This document shows, in pieces, positions 1 through 11,900 of a stretch of DNA of 64,000 nucleotides (position 1 is its first letter; every line of letters begins with the position of its first letter). Location: the NCBI RefSeq assembly GCF_932276165.1, contig NC_064007.1, forward strand, positions 5,838,001 to 5,902,000, read 5' to 3'. Source of the stretch: Plutella xylostella. Taxonomy: Eukaryota; Arthropoda; Insecta; Lepidoptera; Plutellidae. Position numbers and translations under genes: made by a program. The notes under the pieces are model-generated. The model was given only the letters and a program-made list of their open reading frames with translations, had not been told where the DNA came from and ran no database searches.

Positions 1-78
1 GAAGAAGGGCACGCAGCCCACCAGGAACTCGTACAGGATGATGCCCATCGACCACCAGTCCACCGGCTTGCCGTAACC
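1..78 (-). CDS. MAST: MAST exon 18 (partial, cut by window edge)
   Basis: Codes residues 649-674, GYGKPVDWWSMGIILYEFLV and GCVPFF, the start of the C-lobe helix F region typical of AGC kinases. The exon continues to the left of base 1. Confidence 0.95.
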
Positions 79-2909
79 CTGTATAATGATATTCAAAATA
101 TATTTATTTAAAAACATGTAACATTATACAGATCTTATATCTATTTAACATCTGTAGAGCTATCCGGAAAAAACGCAGCACATTCTATTCGATAGTCTAT
201 TCGAAAGTGCTGTCAACCTGTCAACAACAAAATGGCGGTGTATAGCGGTGTACAGATTTGCGAAAGTTTGACAGCTATCATTCCATAGGTCATTGTCAGA
301 ATAATATTATGTACTCTGTGGTCATTCTTTTCGAAACTCATTCGAAAGTTAAAAAGTGTTCGAAAGTGCTGTCAAGTTGACAATAGTCGCACTCGCATTC
401 GATTCTATTCGTTAGCTCGAATTTTCATGATACGGGTACTGAAATACACTATTCCTTCATTGGATAATTTTCATATAGATTAGTGTTGTCAAACGGGCCT
501 CTGCATGTTGGCTTCGGCCCCATGCATGCCTTCAAATGCCCGGGAGATGGTAAAGACATCGCGTTTTTATGTTTACTTTCATGGTGTTCGTAACGAAAAG
601 CGCAGTGTTGACTTCGGATGATGCCATAATTTGGTGCCTCGGGCTATAAAGCGCCCTCGATACCGCCTTAGGGACTAACTAAGCAGGTTTCATACCTTGG
701 GCTACATCCCAGACATATAAATATGACACAAATGCACTAATTTCTACGAAAACCGCTCGTGCACAACTACTGCGAGTTACAATGGGTATATCATTATCAT
801 CATCATCTCAGCCATAGGACGTCCACTGCTGAACATAGGCCTCCCCCAATGATTTCCACCTTGTCCGATCGGAGGCGGCCCGCATCCAGTGCTTCCCCGC
901 GGAGTTGACTATACAACGGGGGGGTATTCATACTATTGTAGTATACGAGTATACAATATACTCGCTGTACTATTGTATTGTATATTACCTGTCTCAATAT
1001 GACCTCGGGCGCGATGTACTCGGGCGTCCCGCAAACCTGCTTATCCGAGAACTGCCTGGCCTCGCGGTCCGCATACTCTTCGTATAGATTCGTCGCCACT
1101 GTAAAATAATCAATTATTTAGTCATTATATCTAAGTCAAAAGTGTTTACACTGAGTTGCACAAAGGAAATTTAAGCTGTCGGTATTAAATGAATTTCCTT
1201 TGACAGTATACAGACAGACAGAAGGAGAAGGCATAGATTTTATAATGGAATGTAGATAAAGATATTCTTGAGATTACTGAGAACTACAAATACGGCAAGA
1301 TTAGGTCATCATAGGGACATACATCATAGCCTATGATCGTATAATTTAGGAATAGATACTTACACGACATGAGACCCATTTTACTGAGTCCAAAGTCGGT
1401 CAGCTTTATGTGGCCAGTTGCAGTGATGAGCAAACTGTAACAAAATTGGTAATTTAATTAATACACCTTAAATTTTACATCTGTTAGAGTATAGAGCATC
1501 AGAGAATATATAGCAAAATTACAGAGCATGAATTGCTTCAAATTGCCACATACGATGCCACAATGTATTTCGCGTCACTGTCTTCTGTCGGTAGTCCTCG
1601 GTATTTTAGCGAGATCCTTCTTTTGACTATCCAAACACACGCTTACAGCTTATGGGTAGCATAGTCCTATGGCAGGACACAGGACACAGGACACAGGACA
1701 CAGGACACAGGACACAGGACACAGGACACAGGACACAGGACACAGGACACAGGACACAGGACACAGGACACAGGACACAGGACACAGGACACAGGACACA
1801 GGACACAGGACACAGGACACAGGACACAGGACACAGGACACAGGACACAGGACACAGGACACAGGACACAGGACACAGGACACAGGACACAGGACACAGG
1901 ACACAGGCACACACTCACTTGTCGGGCTTGAGGTCTCTGTGCACGATCCCATAAGAGTGCAAATACTCCACGGCTAGGACAGCCTCGGCGAAGTAGTGTC
2001 GTGCCATGTCGGGGGGCAGCGGGCCGGCGCGCAGTAGTGTAGCGCAGTCGCCGCCTTCCACGAACTCCATGATGAGACAGAGGTGGCGTTTGGTCTCGAA
2101 CGAGCAGTACATTGTTACCTGGAAGAAGGAATAAAGGTTTTTGGTTATATTATTGCCGGTTTCAATAGGGAATATGCATAAATTTTTTTAATACTTTTAT
2201 TGGATAGTTTTACATCACTTTATTATAGCAAAAAAAAATTCAACGCCAAAATAAGTAATTTAAGGTATTTTAAAGAAAGTTAAAAAATTACAACCATCAC
2301 GACCACTTTGAAATTCCCGTCAGGATGGCGGGCTGGTGTGACGTCATAATCTTTTAATTTCACGGCTCAGAATAATGAGTCCCGTCAGTCGGCATCATCG
2401 GCATAGATTTTTTACCTAATCAAGTAATCACAGAGTACTTTTGTATTTTCAACAAACCAATGTTGTCATGGTAACAAACGAAAAAGGAAGTGTATAAAGT
2501 GTGATCAGTGGCTGTTTTGTAATGGTAATAAAGTGTGACCAGTGGCTGTTTTGTAATGGGTGCTCGTAAATAGCTACTAGTAGCTCTTTTGAAATGGGAG
2601 CGCGCAAACCAGAGGACCTTTGTACACAATATTACGCTATTATGGCAATATGAATATAAAGTCCGACGACCGAATGGCGTAGTGGTTAGTGACCCTGACT
2701 ACTGAGCCGATGGTCCCGGGTTCGATTCCCGGCTGGGGCAGATATTTGTTTAAACACAGATATTTGTTCTCAGGTCTTGGATGTGCCCGTAAAATGGCAA
2801 TAGGCCCGCCCCCTATTACATTGGGACTAACATAACACTCTGGCGAAAAGTGGGTGCAGCAATGCACCTCTGCCTACCCCGCAAGGGAGTACATTAGTAC
2901 AAGGCGTGA

Positions 2910-2947
<38 letters not shown>

Positions 2948-5900
2948 ATAAAGTAATATTTGTATTGTATGTAAGTACTTACTGTAACTTTGGTTCTCAG
3001 TAAGAGAGGCTAGGGTTAGTGGGTCATTCTATTCTATTATCTGTGGGGGTGTAAGAACCCGCACCTGGCTCTCTTGAATGGAACCATTGTGCATATCTCA
3101 AAGGTCTAAACCCCCTTCCTAAGCTTGGACCATTTCCCACCACGCTGGTCCACTGCGGATTGGTGGGTTCACATATCTAAATGTGCTTAATCTAAATATT
3201 GAGGTTTCCTCACGATGTTTTCTTTCACATGCTACATGATTATCCCAGAATTTAATTCTACAAAAATAATAACGTATAACATACATATTATCTTTTATTT
3301 ATAATAAAAACTTTTTCGCAGCTGGCCACAGTTTACTCGTTCATACTGCGTAATAAATTTAATGTTTCCAGTTCTTCTGATTACGAGAATTCTTCCATAA
3401 CTTAATTTAGAAAAAAATAACAACTTTTGAAATATACGACTAACGACTGCCATTATAACCTAAAAGTAGAAAGAGCAACTTGTGTCATGTTCATGTCATA
3501 ATACTTACAATACAAAATTAATTTTATTGTGTTGCAATATGGAGCATATTTGAGTGGCTCGTTGACTAGCGAATGGCTGTTTACGCCTCATTACAAAAGA
3601 ACAACTAGTGGCAGCCCATACACTACCAACAAAAAATATAAAAAGTCCTAAACTTTGCAAACAAACAAGCATATCAAACAAGAAGTGGAGAGGTTATAGG
3701 AGGCTAGGATCTATTGGAAGAATTTTTATGTGATCCATCGTATCTGATCACAACGAGCATCGCAAACACTCGGTGACATTAACATTTCTTTGTTTACACT
3801 TGACATTTATTTAACTTCCGCCGTAAACGCAAAGAAGTTATTATTCTGAGATTGATATATAAAGCATTTTGACGTCACATCCGCCCTAAGAAAATGGGTG
3901 ACGTTTCTCTGAAGTTAGAATTTACCGAAGTTTTTTTGTACTTTTCAACTTCATTTACTTGCTCAAAAATAAATTATAATCAAAAATATTGATGGAGGCG
4001 TAGTTATAAAATAACAAAGTTTATTATAAATAACATTTGACCTTTATTTGAACCTCTTGCATATTCCCTATTGTTTGCAGACGTAAGGTAATTACAATAA
4101 AAGATCCGCCCGGCTGTACCGATTAGTGCGAACTGAATTTAAAAAAAAAACTAAAAATATGGAACCCATCCTCAAAATCAACCACTTTATAGACTACGTG
4201 AATTTACTTGTGTACACACGGATACGTGGATTTACTTGTGTACTCACGGATTCATTAGATTTGGATAAGACTACATCGTCATCAGCCTCTACCTCCTAAG
4301 CGCTTGCCTTTCTCATCTAAACAATAACGGCTTCGTGGCTTAGACCTTTTTTATTTCTTATATTAGAACTACATAATAATATATTCGTTAGTCTGTAGAC
4401 TATACTTACCACAAAAGGATTATCAGCAAAGCTGAGTATGTCTCGTTCAGCGAACGCCTGCTCCACCTGGTTTCTTAACATTAAGTTGTTCTTACTGATC
4501 TTCTTCATGGCATATCTGGAAGACAAAAAAAATATATAATAAATCTGTATTTTTGAACTGATATTATTTAAACTGGTGGTTCGGGAAGACGTTATATTGT
4601 TACTGTTGATATAAGTACACACTCACACAAAAGTGGTATGCTAACCATAAAGGTCTAACTCAACTATTGCAAAAATCTATGAAGAATAAATCATTCAGAA
4701 TCCGAATCACCTTTTAGACACCCTAATCGGATTTACTAAACCCTTTTATAACACCCTGTATATGTTAATTACAAACACAAACGCTCAACTTACGACCAGG
4801 AAACCATGAATGGATTAGTTTCCATATCTTTCTCTTCTCACTCACGCACACATGACCAAATCCACACCCTCACATTTCACACACGTTTTCAAATCACTAA
4901 ATCCACACCCTCACATTTCACACTCCATATACCTCTGGCGCGTCTGCTTGTGTTTAACCAGGTAGACCGCTCCATACGCCCCGTTCGAGATGAGCTTGAT
5001 CACGTGGTAGTCGTTTTCGGAGGGGGGCGCCCCGCCCGCGCCGCCCGGCGGCGAGTGACGGCCTTTCGTTCTGTGGAGGGGGTGGTGATGTAGAGAAACA
5101 ATTTTTAAATGAAAAATACTTCGTTGAAAAATGACATTATTCTACGAAAATCAATAGTACTAATATTCGGAAAAAAGCTGTTATATTCTACTAGCTGTTC
5201 CCGCGCGCTTCGCTTCGCCTTAGAAAGTTTTCCCGTGGAAATTCCGGGATAAAAAGTAGCCTATGTTCTTTCCCAGGGTCTAGACCGTATGTATACCAAA
5301 TTTCATTTAAATCCGTTCAGTAGTTTTGGCGTGAAAGAGTATCAGACAGACAGACAGACAGACACAGTTACTTTCGCATTTATAATATTAGTTAGGATAG
5401 GATGGAAAAAAGCAAGATGGGGACAAGAAAAAGCAAACGGTGATTGAAAAATATCGATGCACTGTAACACTAATGTGTCATACGATGTAATAAATTACAT
5501 ACTTGGATGGAGAGAAGTTCTGTGGCGGTGGCGGCGGTGGCGGCGCGTTGAGTTCCGCTAACGGGTCTCGAGACAAGCCCAGCTTGTGGATTATGTACTG
5601 GGGGATGTCCGTCGTTAGGCCCTGGGGAATAAAGGATACAATTAAATATCATGTATTAAAATTTGCTCAGTTCAGAAGGGCTAGCACGGGGCGCAAAACG
5701 CGCATGTCAAGATTTTGTCATCATATGAAAAATGTTTTGCATCGCGCTCACTCACATCGGGCGGCCTCAAGAGCGAGCGCGACGGATCACTTTTGCGAGG
5801 CTAGCTGGATGTGTTTGTGTTGTTGTGTGACTATGAAAGTGTTATCGACGTTTCTACTTTCATAAAAAAACATCGCCGGTTACATCTATGTATAGCGGCC

Positions 5901-8900
5901 ATCTTTGATTAACTCCTGTAAATGCCACTATACACTTACAGTATTATATAACATACCTGAGCATGCTGTATGCCTCGCATGACCCTCAGCCGCCTCCAGT
6001 AGTCGGTAGAACCGCTCGGGATCGAACTCGAGACACTCGAGCAGGCGGGCCGGCCGCGCCATGGCTAGCACTAGACGTAGGACTAGCGGCGTCACTGTCG
6101 CCCCACACTCGCAATATACACCTTCGTTATGCATGTAGCTGTGTCGTCGCGGCAGTCTAGTTGGTTACAGCGCTGAGTCTAGACCCGAGGGTCGCGGGTT
6201 CGAATCCCAGCATGGCATTCTTCAGTCCTGGCTGTTTTTGTGTTGTTGTATGACTATGAAAGTGTTATTGACGTTACTACTTTCCTAAAAACACATTGTA
6301 TGTTGCAGCTATAGACTAGATTGTGCTGCCATCTTTGTAACAGCCTCACACACGCTATATAACATACCTGTGAATGTCTGGCATTGCCCAATATCCTACA
6401 TAACATACCTGAGTATGTCTCGCGTGTCCCTCAGCCGCCTCCAGTAGTCGGTAGAACCGCTCGGGATCGAACTCGAGACACTCGAGCAGGCGGGCCGGCC
6501 GCGCCATGGCTAGCACTAGACGTAGGACTAGCGGCGCCACGTGGTTGCCGGCCTCGGCGGATTTCTCGCGGGTCTGGGGGGTGGAGAGAGGAGTGGGTTA
6601 AACAGTCGAAAACCCGAAATTGGGTCGTAGGTATTGGACAACATCTAATGGCTCTTTTTACTAAGCAAATTAATCCTTTAAGATTATTTCTACCACATAT
6701 CTAAACGATTTCCCAAACTGGATGCCTGCAGTCAGCACTCTACAATGATAAAAAGTTAGCCAAATTGCGATTTTCGTCCTTTTTTTTCTATTCTTTTTTT
6801 CCTGATTGTATTTTTTAGGTATTTTTAAAGTGCTAAGCTCACCTCAGCCAGCAGTCGGTCGAGACTATCCGCCATGTCGTAGAAATAACTGCTTGTCACT
6901 TGTTTCGACTCCGATTTGTGTAAACAGTCCCGCGCCATTTCTAACACCTGAAAACAAACAAAATATTGTATACAGTTTTAAGTAGGTAGCGGTACTATTA
7001 TGAAAACATTTAGAAGATGGGGCAAACCAAGGAAATTGTGATATCAGTTAGAGACACTAATATTTTAACTATTATTTTGTTATTGTTAGGACATCTAAAG
7101 AACGAATATACCAACCTGTCGCTGAACAAATCGCTCGATCGGCGGTCGGTCTGGCTTCTTGTCCAACTCTGTCAACTCCTCGATCAAGGCGCGTAATCTG
7201 AAGACAAAGTAAATTAGTTTATTATGGTATTGTAAATACGGGTGGAGGAAGAAATTTGTGATGTTAAAACTACACGATCACAGCGCGCTCGCGCCGAGTA
7301 ACTGTTCAGATGCGACTCAGACATGGAGCGAATTCGCTGATTAGCACTGCCGATCCGCTCCGATCATCAAATTACCCACCTCTTATCGTCAAACCCCTTC
7401 TCGGCGCTCCTTGGTACAAGCCTACATAGGCTAGCTGGACATCCAGCAGTGAACGATTAGGCTAGGCGTATGCTGGGACAGACGGGATTGCTTGCTCTCG
7501 AATATACTCAGTATCTGGTGGACCCCAACACAAGCAAGCTTGTGCTGAGAGAGTTGTCGGGTAAGTGGGCAACCCGAATGTCAGATGTTTTCAAGCCGCC
7601 CGTAGGCCTCTGACTAGGCTTAACGACTGTTGCCAAAGCAGAAAACGGGACCCACGGCTTAACGTGTATATTCACGGAATATGCCAATTTTATTCCTGTA
7701 AGTATACTCACTTGTCGACGAATGGCGTAGTGGTTAGTGACCCTGACTACTGAGCCGATGGTCCCGGGTTCGATTCCCGGCTGGGGCAGATATTTAAACA
7801 CAGATATTTGTTCTCGGGTCTTGGATGTGCCCGTAAAATGGCAATAGTCCCGCCCCCTATTTCATTGGGACTAACATAACACTCTGGCGAAAAGTGGGTG
7901 CAGCAATGCACCTCTGCCTACCCCGCAAGGGAGTACATTAGTACAAGGCGTGAGTGCGTGTGTGTTTTTTTTACTCACTTGTCGTCCATGGCCCGCTGCG
8001 CCTGCGGGAAGCGGTGCGCGAACAGCGCCGACATGGCGGTGACCGCGTCGCCCTCGCCGCCGCCCGCCGCCGTGGCGCCGCCTGGCGAGCGCGATGGGGA
8101 ACTGCGGGAGAGGAAATGTTGGTTATACTATACTAAAAGAAAGAATCACACAGGCCTCATGATAAAATCTTATACAGATGTTTTGAGCTGTTAAGTGTCT
8201 TATAAATCTGTGTAAGACCATTCTAAAAACTCGTTGCACGTTTTTACGACTCCAAGTTTTGTATTTATACCTTAATCTCCTTTAAATGCGGCATCCTCAT
8301 CCGGCGAGTGGCATTATGTCAAATTCGCGCAGCAACGATGCTGCACCCTATGCCTAGTTTAGTTTATAATATGGGCCACTGATGCCTGAAATAAAGGTCT
8401 ATTATTATTATGCCGCGCGACAGCTATTCGTCTTTGCGGAATCCTCTCATATATTTTGTATTTGCGCGGTCACCCATCCAGCCTGTGGCCGGGGCGTGTG
8501 TCGCTGCACCTGCTGATCTATCTCACCTGAGGCTGCGGCTGCGTCTGATGATGATGACGGTACCATAGCTTAGGCGGTAGCGAAGCTGCTTCCGAAGCTT
8601 GGGGCCGCGGGTTCGAGTCCCGCTCAGGGCACACTTGTGTTTGCCTTGTGTCTGGTTGTCGTTTATCTATTTAATATGTATCTATCTATGTATCTGTGTA
8701 GATATATCAGCTGTCTGACACTTATATGACAGATAATGGCCCACCTTATTAGAGGGTTATATGCGAAAAATCTGCTCGCCATGATTGATAGATAGACCCA
8801 TATGACTGACTCTGCCTAGCTTGGGTTCGGATGGCAGTGTGTGAGATGTCCCCACATATTTATATACCGGACCATATATTTATTTATATATATATATATA

Positions 8901-11900
8901 TATATACCTGAGGCTGCGGCTGCGCAGGCGGCGCGCGGGGCTGCGCGGGGAGGGCGCGCGGGGGCCGCTGCCGCCGCTGTCTGACAGCGACGCCCAGTTG
9001 TTCATGCCGCTGCCTTGGGAGCCGCTGGAATGAATGTATTGTGACATTAGTAAGGTTATAAGTGATAATTAGATGACACACTCAAGTAGCGTAACTAAAG
9101 CCGACTTTCCTAGCAAGCAAATGTCTGCGTTGACATTACTAGTCATACTTATGATTGCAAGTTGCATGCCGCTGCGTTTATGTTTGGCGACATTGTACAG
9201 TCTTTTACGCAGATATCTGACTCCCCCCACGAAACTTCATTCAATTCAACTCAACTGAGTTTTACAAACGAGTGTTGTGGAGAACCCTATGTCCAGCAGT
9301 GGACGATTTTTGGCTGAAGATTAAGTCTGGGCTAGCTATGGCACTATAAGACAGAATATCTCCATAAAGGCGTTGACTGAGTTGTCTTCAGGTTCACTCT
9401 CTAAATCGACGAACGAACGAACAAGAAATGCTATGGAATCAGCACGCTCAATACAACAAGATAGAGCCGTGGTTAACGCAGCGCTCCGAAGCTTAGGAAT
9501 AACAAAACTGCAGCACTAATCACGACTCTATCTCGTTTTCTAAAGCGTGACAGCTCTCGTTTGTCGTTCGACTTTTGTAGTGACCCCCCTGTTAAAGGTT
9601 GGTGATGATGATGCCACAGGTGACTCACTTGAGCGAGTTCTGGTGCTGCTGGCAGTGCGGGCAGCCGCGCGGCTCGCAGACTGCCTGCGCCGCGAGGAGG
9701 CGCTCCTGGGACGAGCATTGCGACTGCAAGGGAATGGAGACTTTATTTACAACAGATAAAGAATCATAATTCAGCAGCTGGTGTTATTTGAAAGAGCATC
9801 GCGACTGCAAGGGAATGGAGACTTAATTAACAACAGAGAAAGAATCATAATTCAGCAGCTGGGTGTTATTTGAAAGAGCATTGCGACTGCAAGGGAATAA
9901 AAACTTTAGTAAGATTAGGGGAAAGTACAAAGAAGCATAAAACAGCAGGAGAAACGGAAATACACGTATATTTACTCGAGATAAAAGCTTACATTAAGCT
10001 CAATTACTCGCACGTGGTAAAAGAGGGTGAGGAAAAGATAGTGAGGAAACCTACAGATCTACATGCTAGATGTGTGCCCTACGTACATGGCAGATAGATT
10101 CGTTATACAAATCCAAACAAAGACAGTCATTTTTCTATTTTACAAATAACAGATAACATTAAACCCCTCTCCTATCGCCAGGGGTGCATCAGTAATTTAG
10201 AAATATAAACATTAGCACATATATGAATGAGAAATAACAAAAACAAACCGATACAAAAGCGGCTTATCTCGGCACACGGCGAAATGTCTGGTGGAACTGA
10301 CACACGCACGCGATAACGTCACATAATCTCTCTCTTTACTGTACAGGGTGGTGTTTTATGAAGAAACTATGTGTACATAAATTACATATTTTAGGGCTAA
10401 TTTTTAATAGCCAGATAAAAGTTATCTGGGGAATAATTCTGATACCGTCGCGACTGAATGTTTGTATTAGACAGTGACAGCAACAATTTTATTCGACAGA
10501 TAACATTTATCGGACTATTGAAAAATCAGCCCTTCGAAAAACTTTTCAGAATGCCTAAAATCACATAATACAGGGTGTTCGCCTTGGATGAGAAAATCGG
10601 TGCAACTTAAGAGAGGCCTTTACCCAACAGTAAATGGATGTTGGCTGATGAAGTAAATGACTACACATAATATAGTTCAGTAGGTATATCAGGTAAATTA
10701 ACGTTCCTTGCAGCCGATCACTAATAAACCACCCTGTAGATAGATCTCTTTATCAATGCACACATGGAAATGGCACGCGGACGCTTGGACCGCATTCAAA
10801 ACAGATAAACACACACACGCCAATTTACACCTAAACTGCACGCACATTAAGTTCAAACTCAACTATTGTGGTTTGTGAAATTCGCGAATCTCAGATGAGA
10901 TTAAACTGGAGCGTTGAAATTTAGACGTTGGGCGTTAAGCATAGAGCTTAAATTGGAATGAAGATATGAGTAATTAGTTGTATGAATTTTGGGAAGGTGC
11001 GTGAATTGCATGATAAAGTTATTTAGAGATAATAAGCCGTAATATCAAAGTGGGATGGTTCATTATTGTTCGTCGGAATTATTTGTGCACATTGCCAAGA
11101 ATCGTCCTACGTGAGTGTTTATATGTTCAGTTTAATCGCTGCCATTATGTTTTTAAGTGCTAAGTAATTAATGGGCTATTTCTGGGTTTAGGAAAATATT
11201 AAGTGGATTTTAAATTGAAATTATGTTTTTTTTTTTTTACATGAAGGTATTTTTTGTTTAAATACCAAAGTCAACCTATTAAATAATTATCAATTACCTA
11301 CTATTATTTACCTATACGTACACATAATATTTCAGTTCGATTATATTTTATCTGAGTATCATCTACTCATCATAACGCTATTTATATCATTATCATTGTG
11401 AATATGGACACAATTTACTCAATAAAATATAGTTATTCATTCACACACCATCATAAATACAGGCCTGAAACACACAGGCCTGACATTTATAAGTGTTCCA
11501 CAAACGAATAAAAATATCACGAAACAAACATCATAACAGAAAACGGATGCTCATTTTCTGATGGCTCAGTAAAAAATATGATTCAGTATTTTTCAGCTAA
11601 ATGCATTTCCACACAGAACAGCTTGTTGTGTGACACACTGACACAGATACATAGAGTGAGTCATTGAAACAACGCGAATGTGTCTTTGAAAAATGTGGAA
11701 CTTCAGCGGTGACAAAAATACTATGTCAAATTATGTTTTTAATGCCGCATCGAAAATGGGCGAGCGGTGTTATGATAGACATGGTGTTGCAAATAAAAGT
11801 GGTAGAGTAAGCCGAATATTACAGTAGGAGAACTAAAATTTGTAGTAAAGGCAATCCTTTTCGGCTTAGGAAACGTATAATTTTTGCAACATCCTGTAGA

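Noticed and set aside
1627..1977. Five overlapping open frames of 83-102 codons on both strands
   Set aside because: They are all translations of the 7-bp ACACAGG minisatellite; a 7-bp period stays open in several frames.
2700..2740. Possible tRNA gene (box A and box B)
   Set aside because: Part of a repeated SINE with target duplications; the same head occurs many times in the window joined to SINE bodies.
5503..5865. 120-codon plus-strand frame
   Set aside because: It is antisense to MAST exon 12 and its intron; the Gly run is the reverse of the proline linker.
6384..6704. 106-codon plus-strand frame
   Set aside because: Shadow of MAST exon 11 on the other strand.
8885..8906. Possible TATA promoter
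   Set aside because: A plain (TA)n microsatellite at the donor of MAST exon 7.
9629..9723. Zinc finger in MAST exon 6 (CEPRGCPHCQQH)
   Set aside because: Cys/His spacing is suggestive but incomplete and not part of known MAST domain structure; not claimed.
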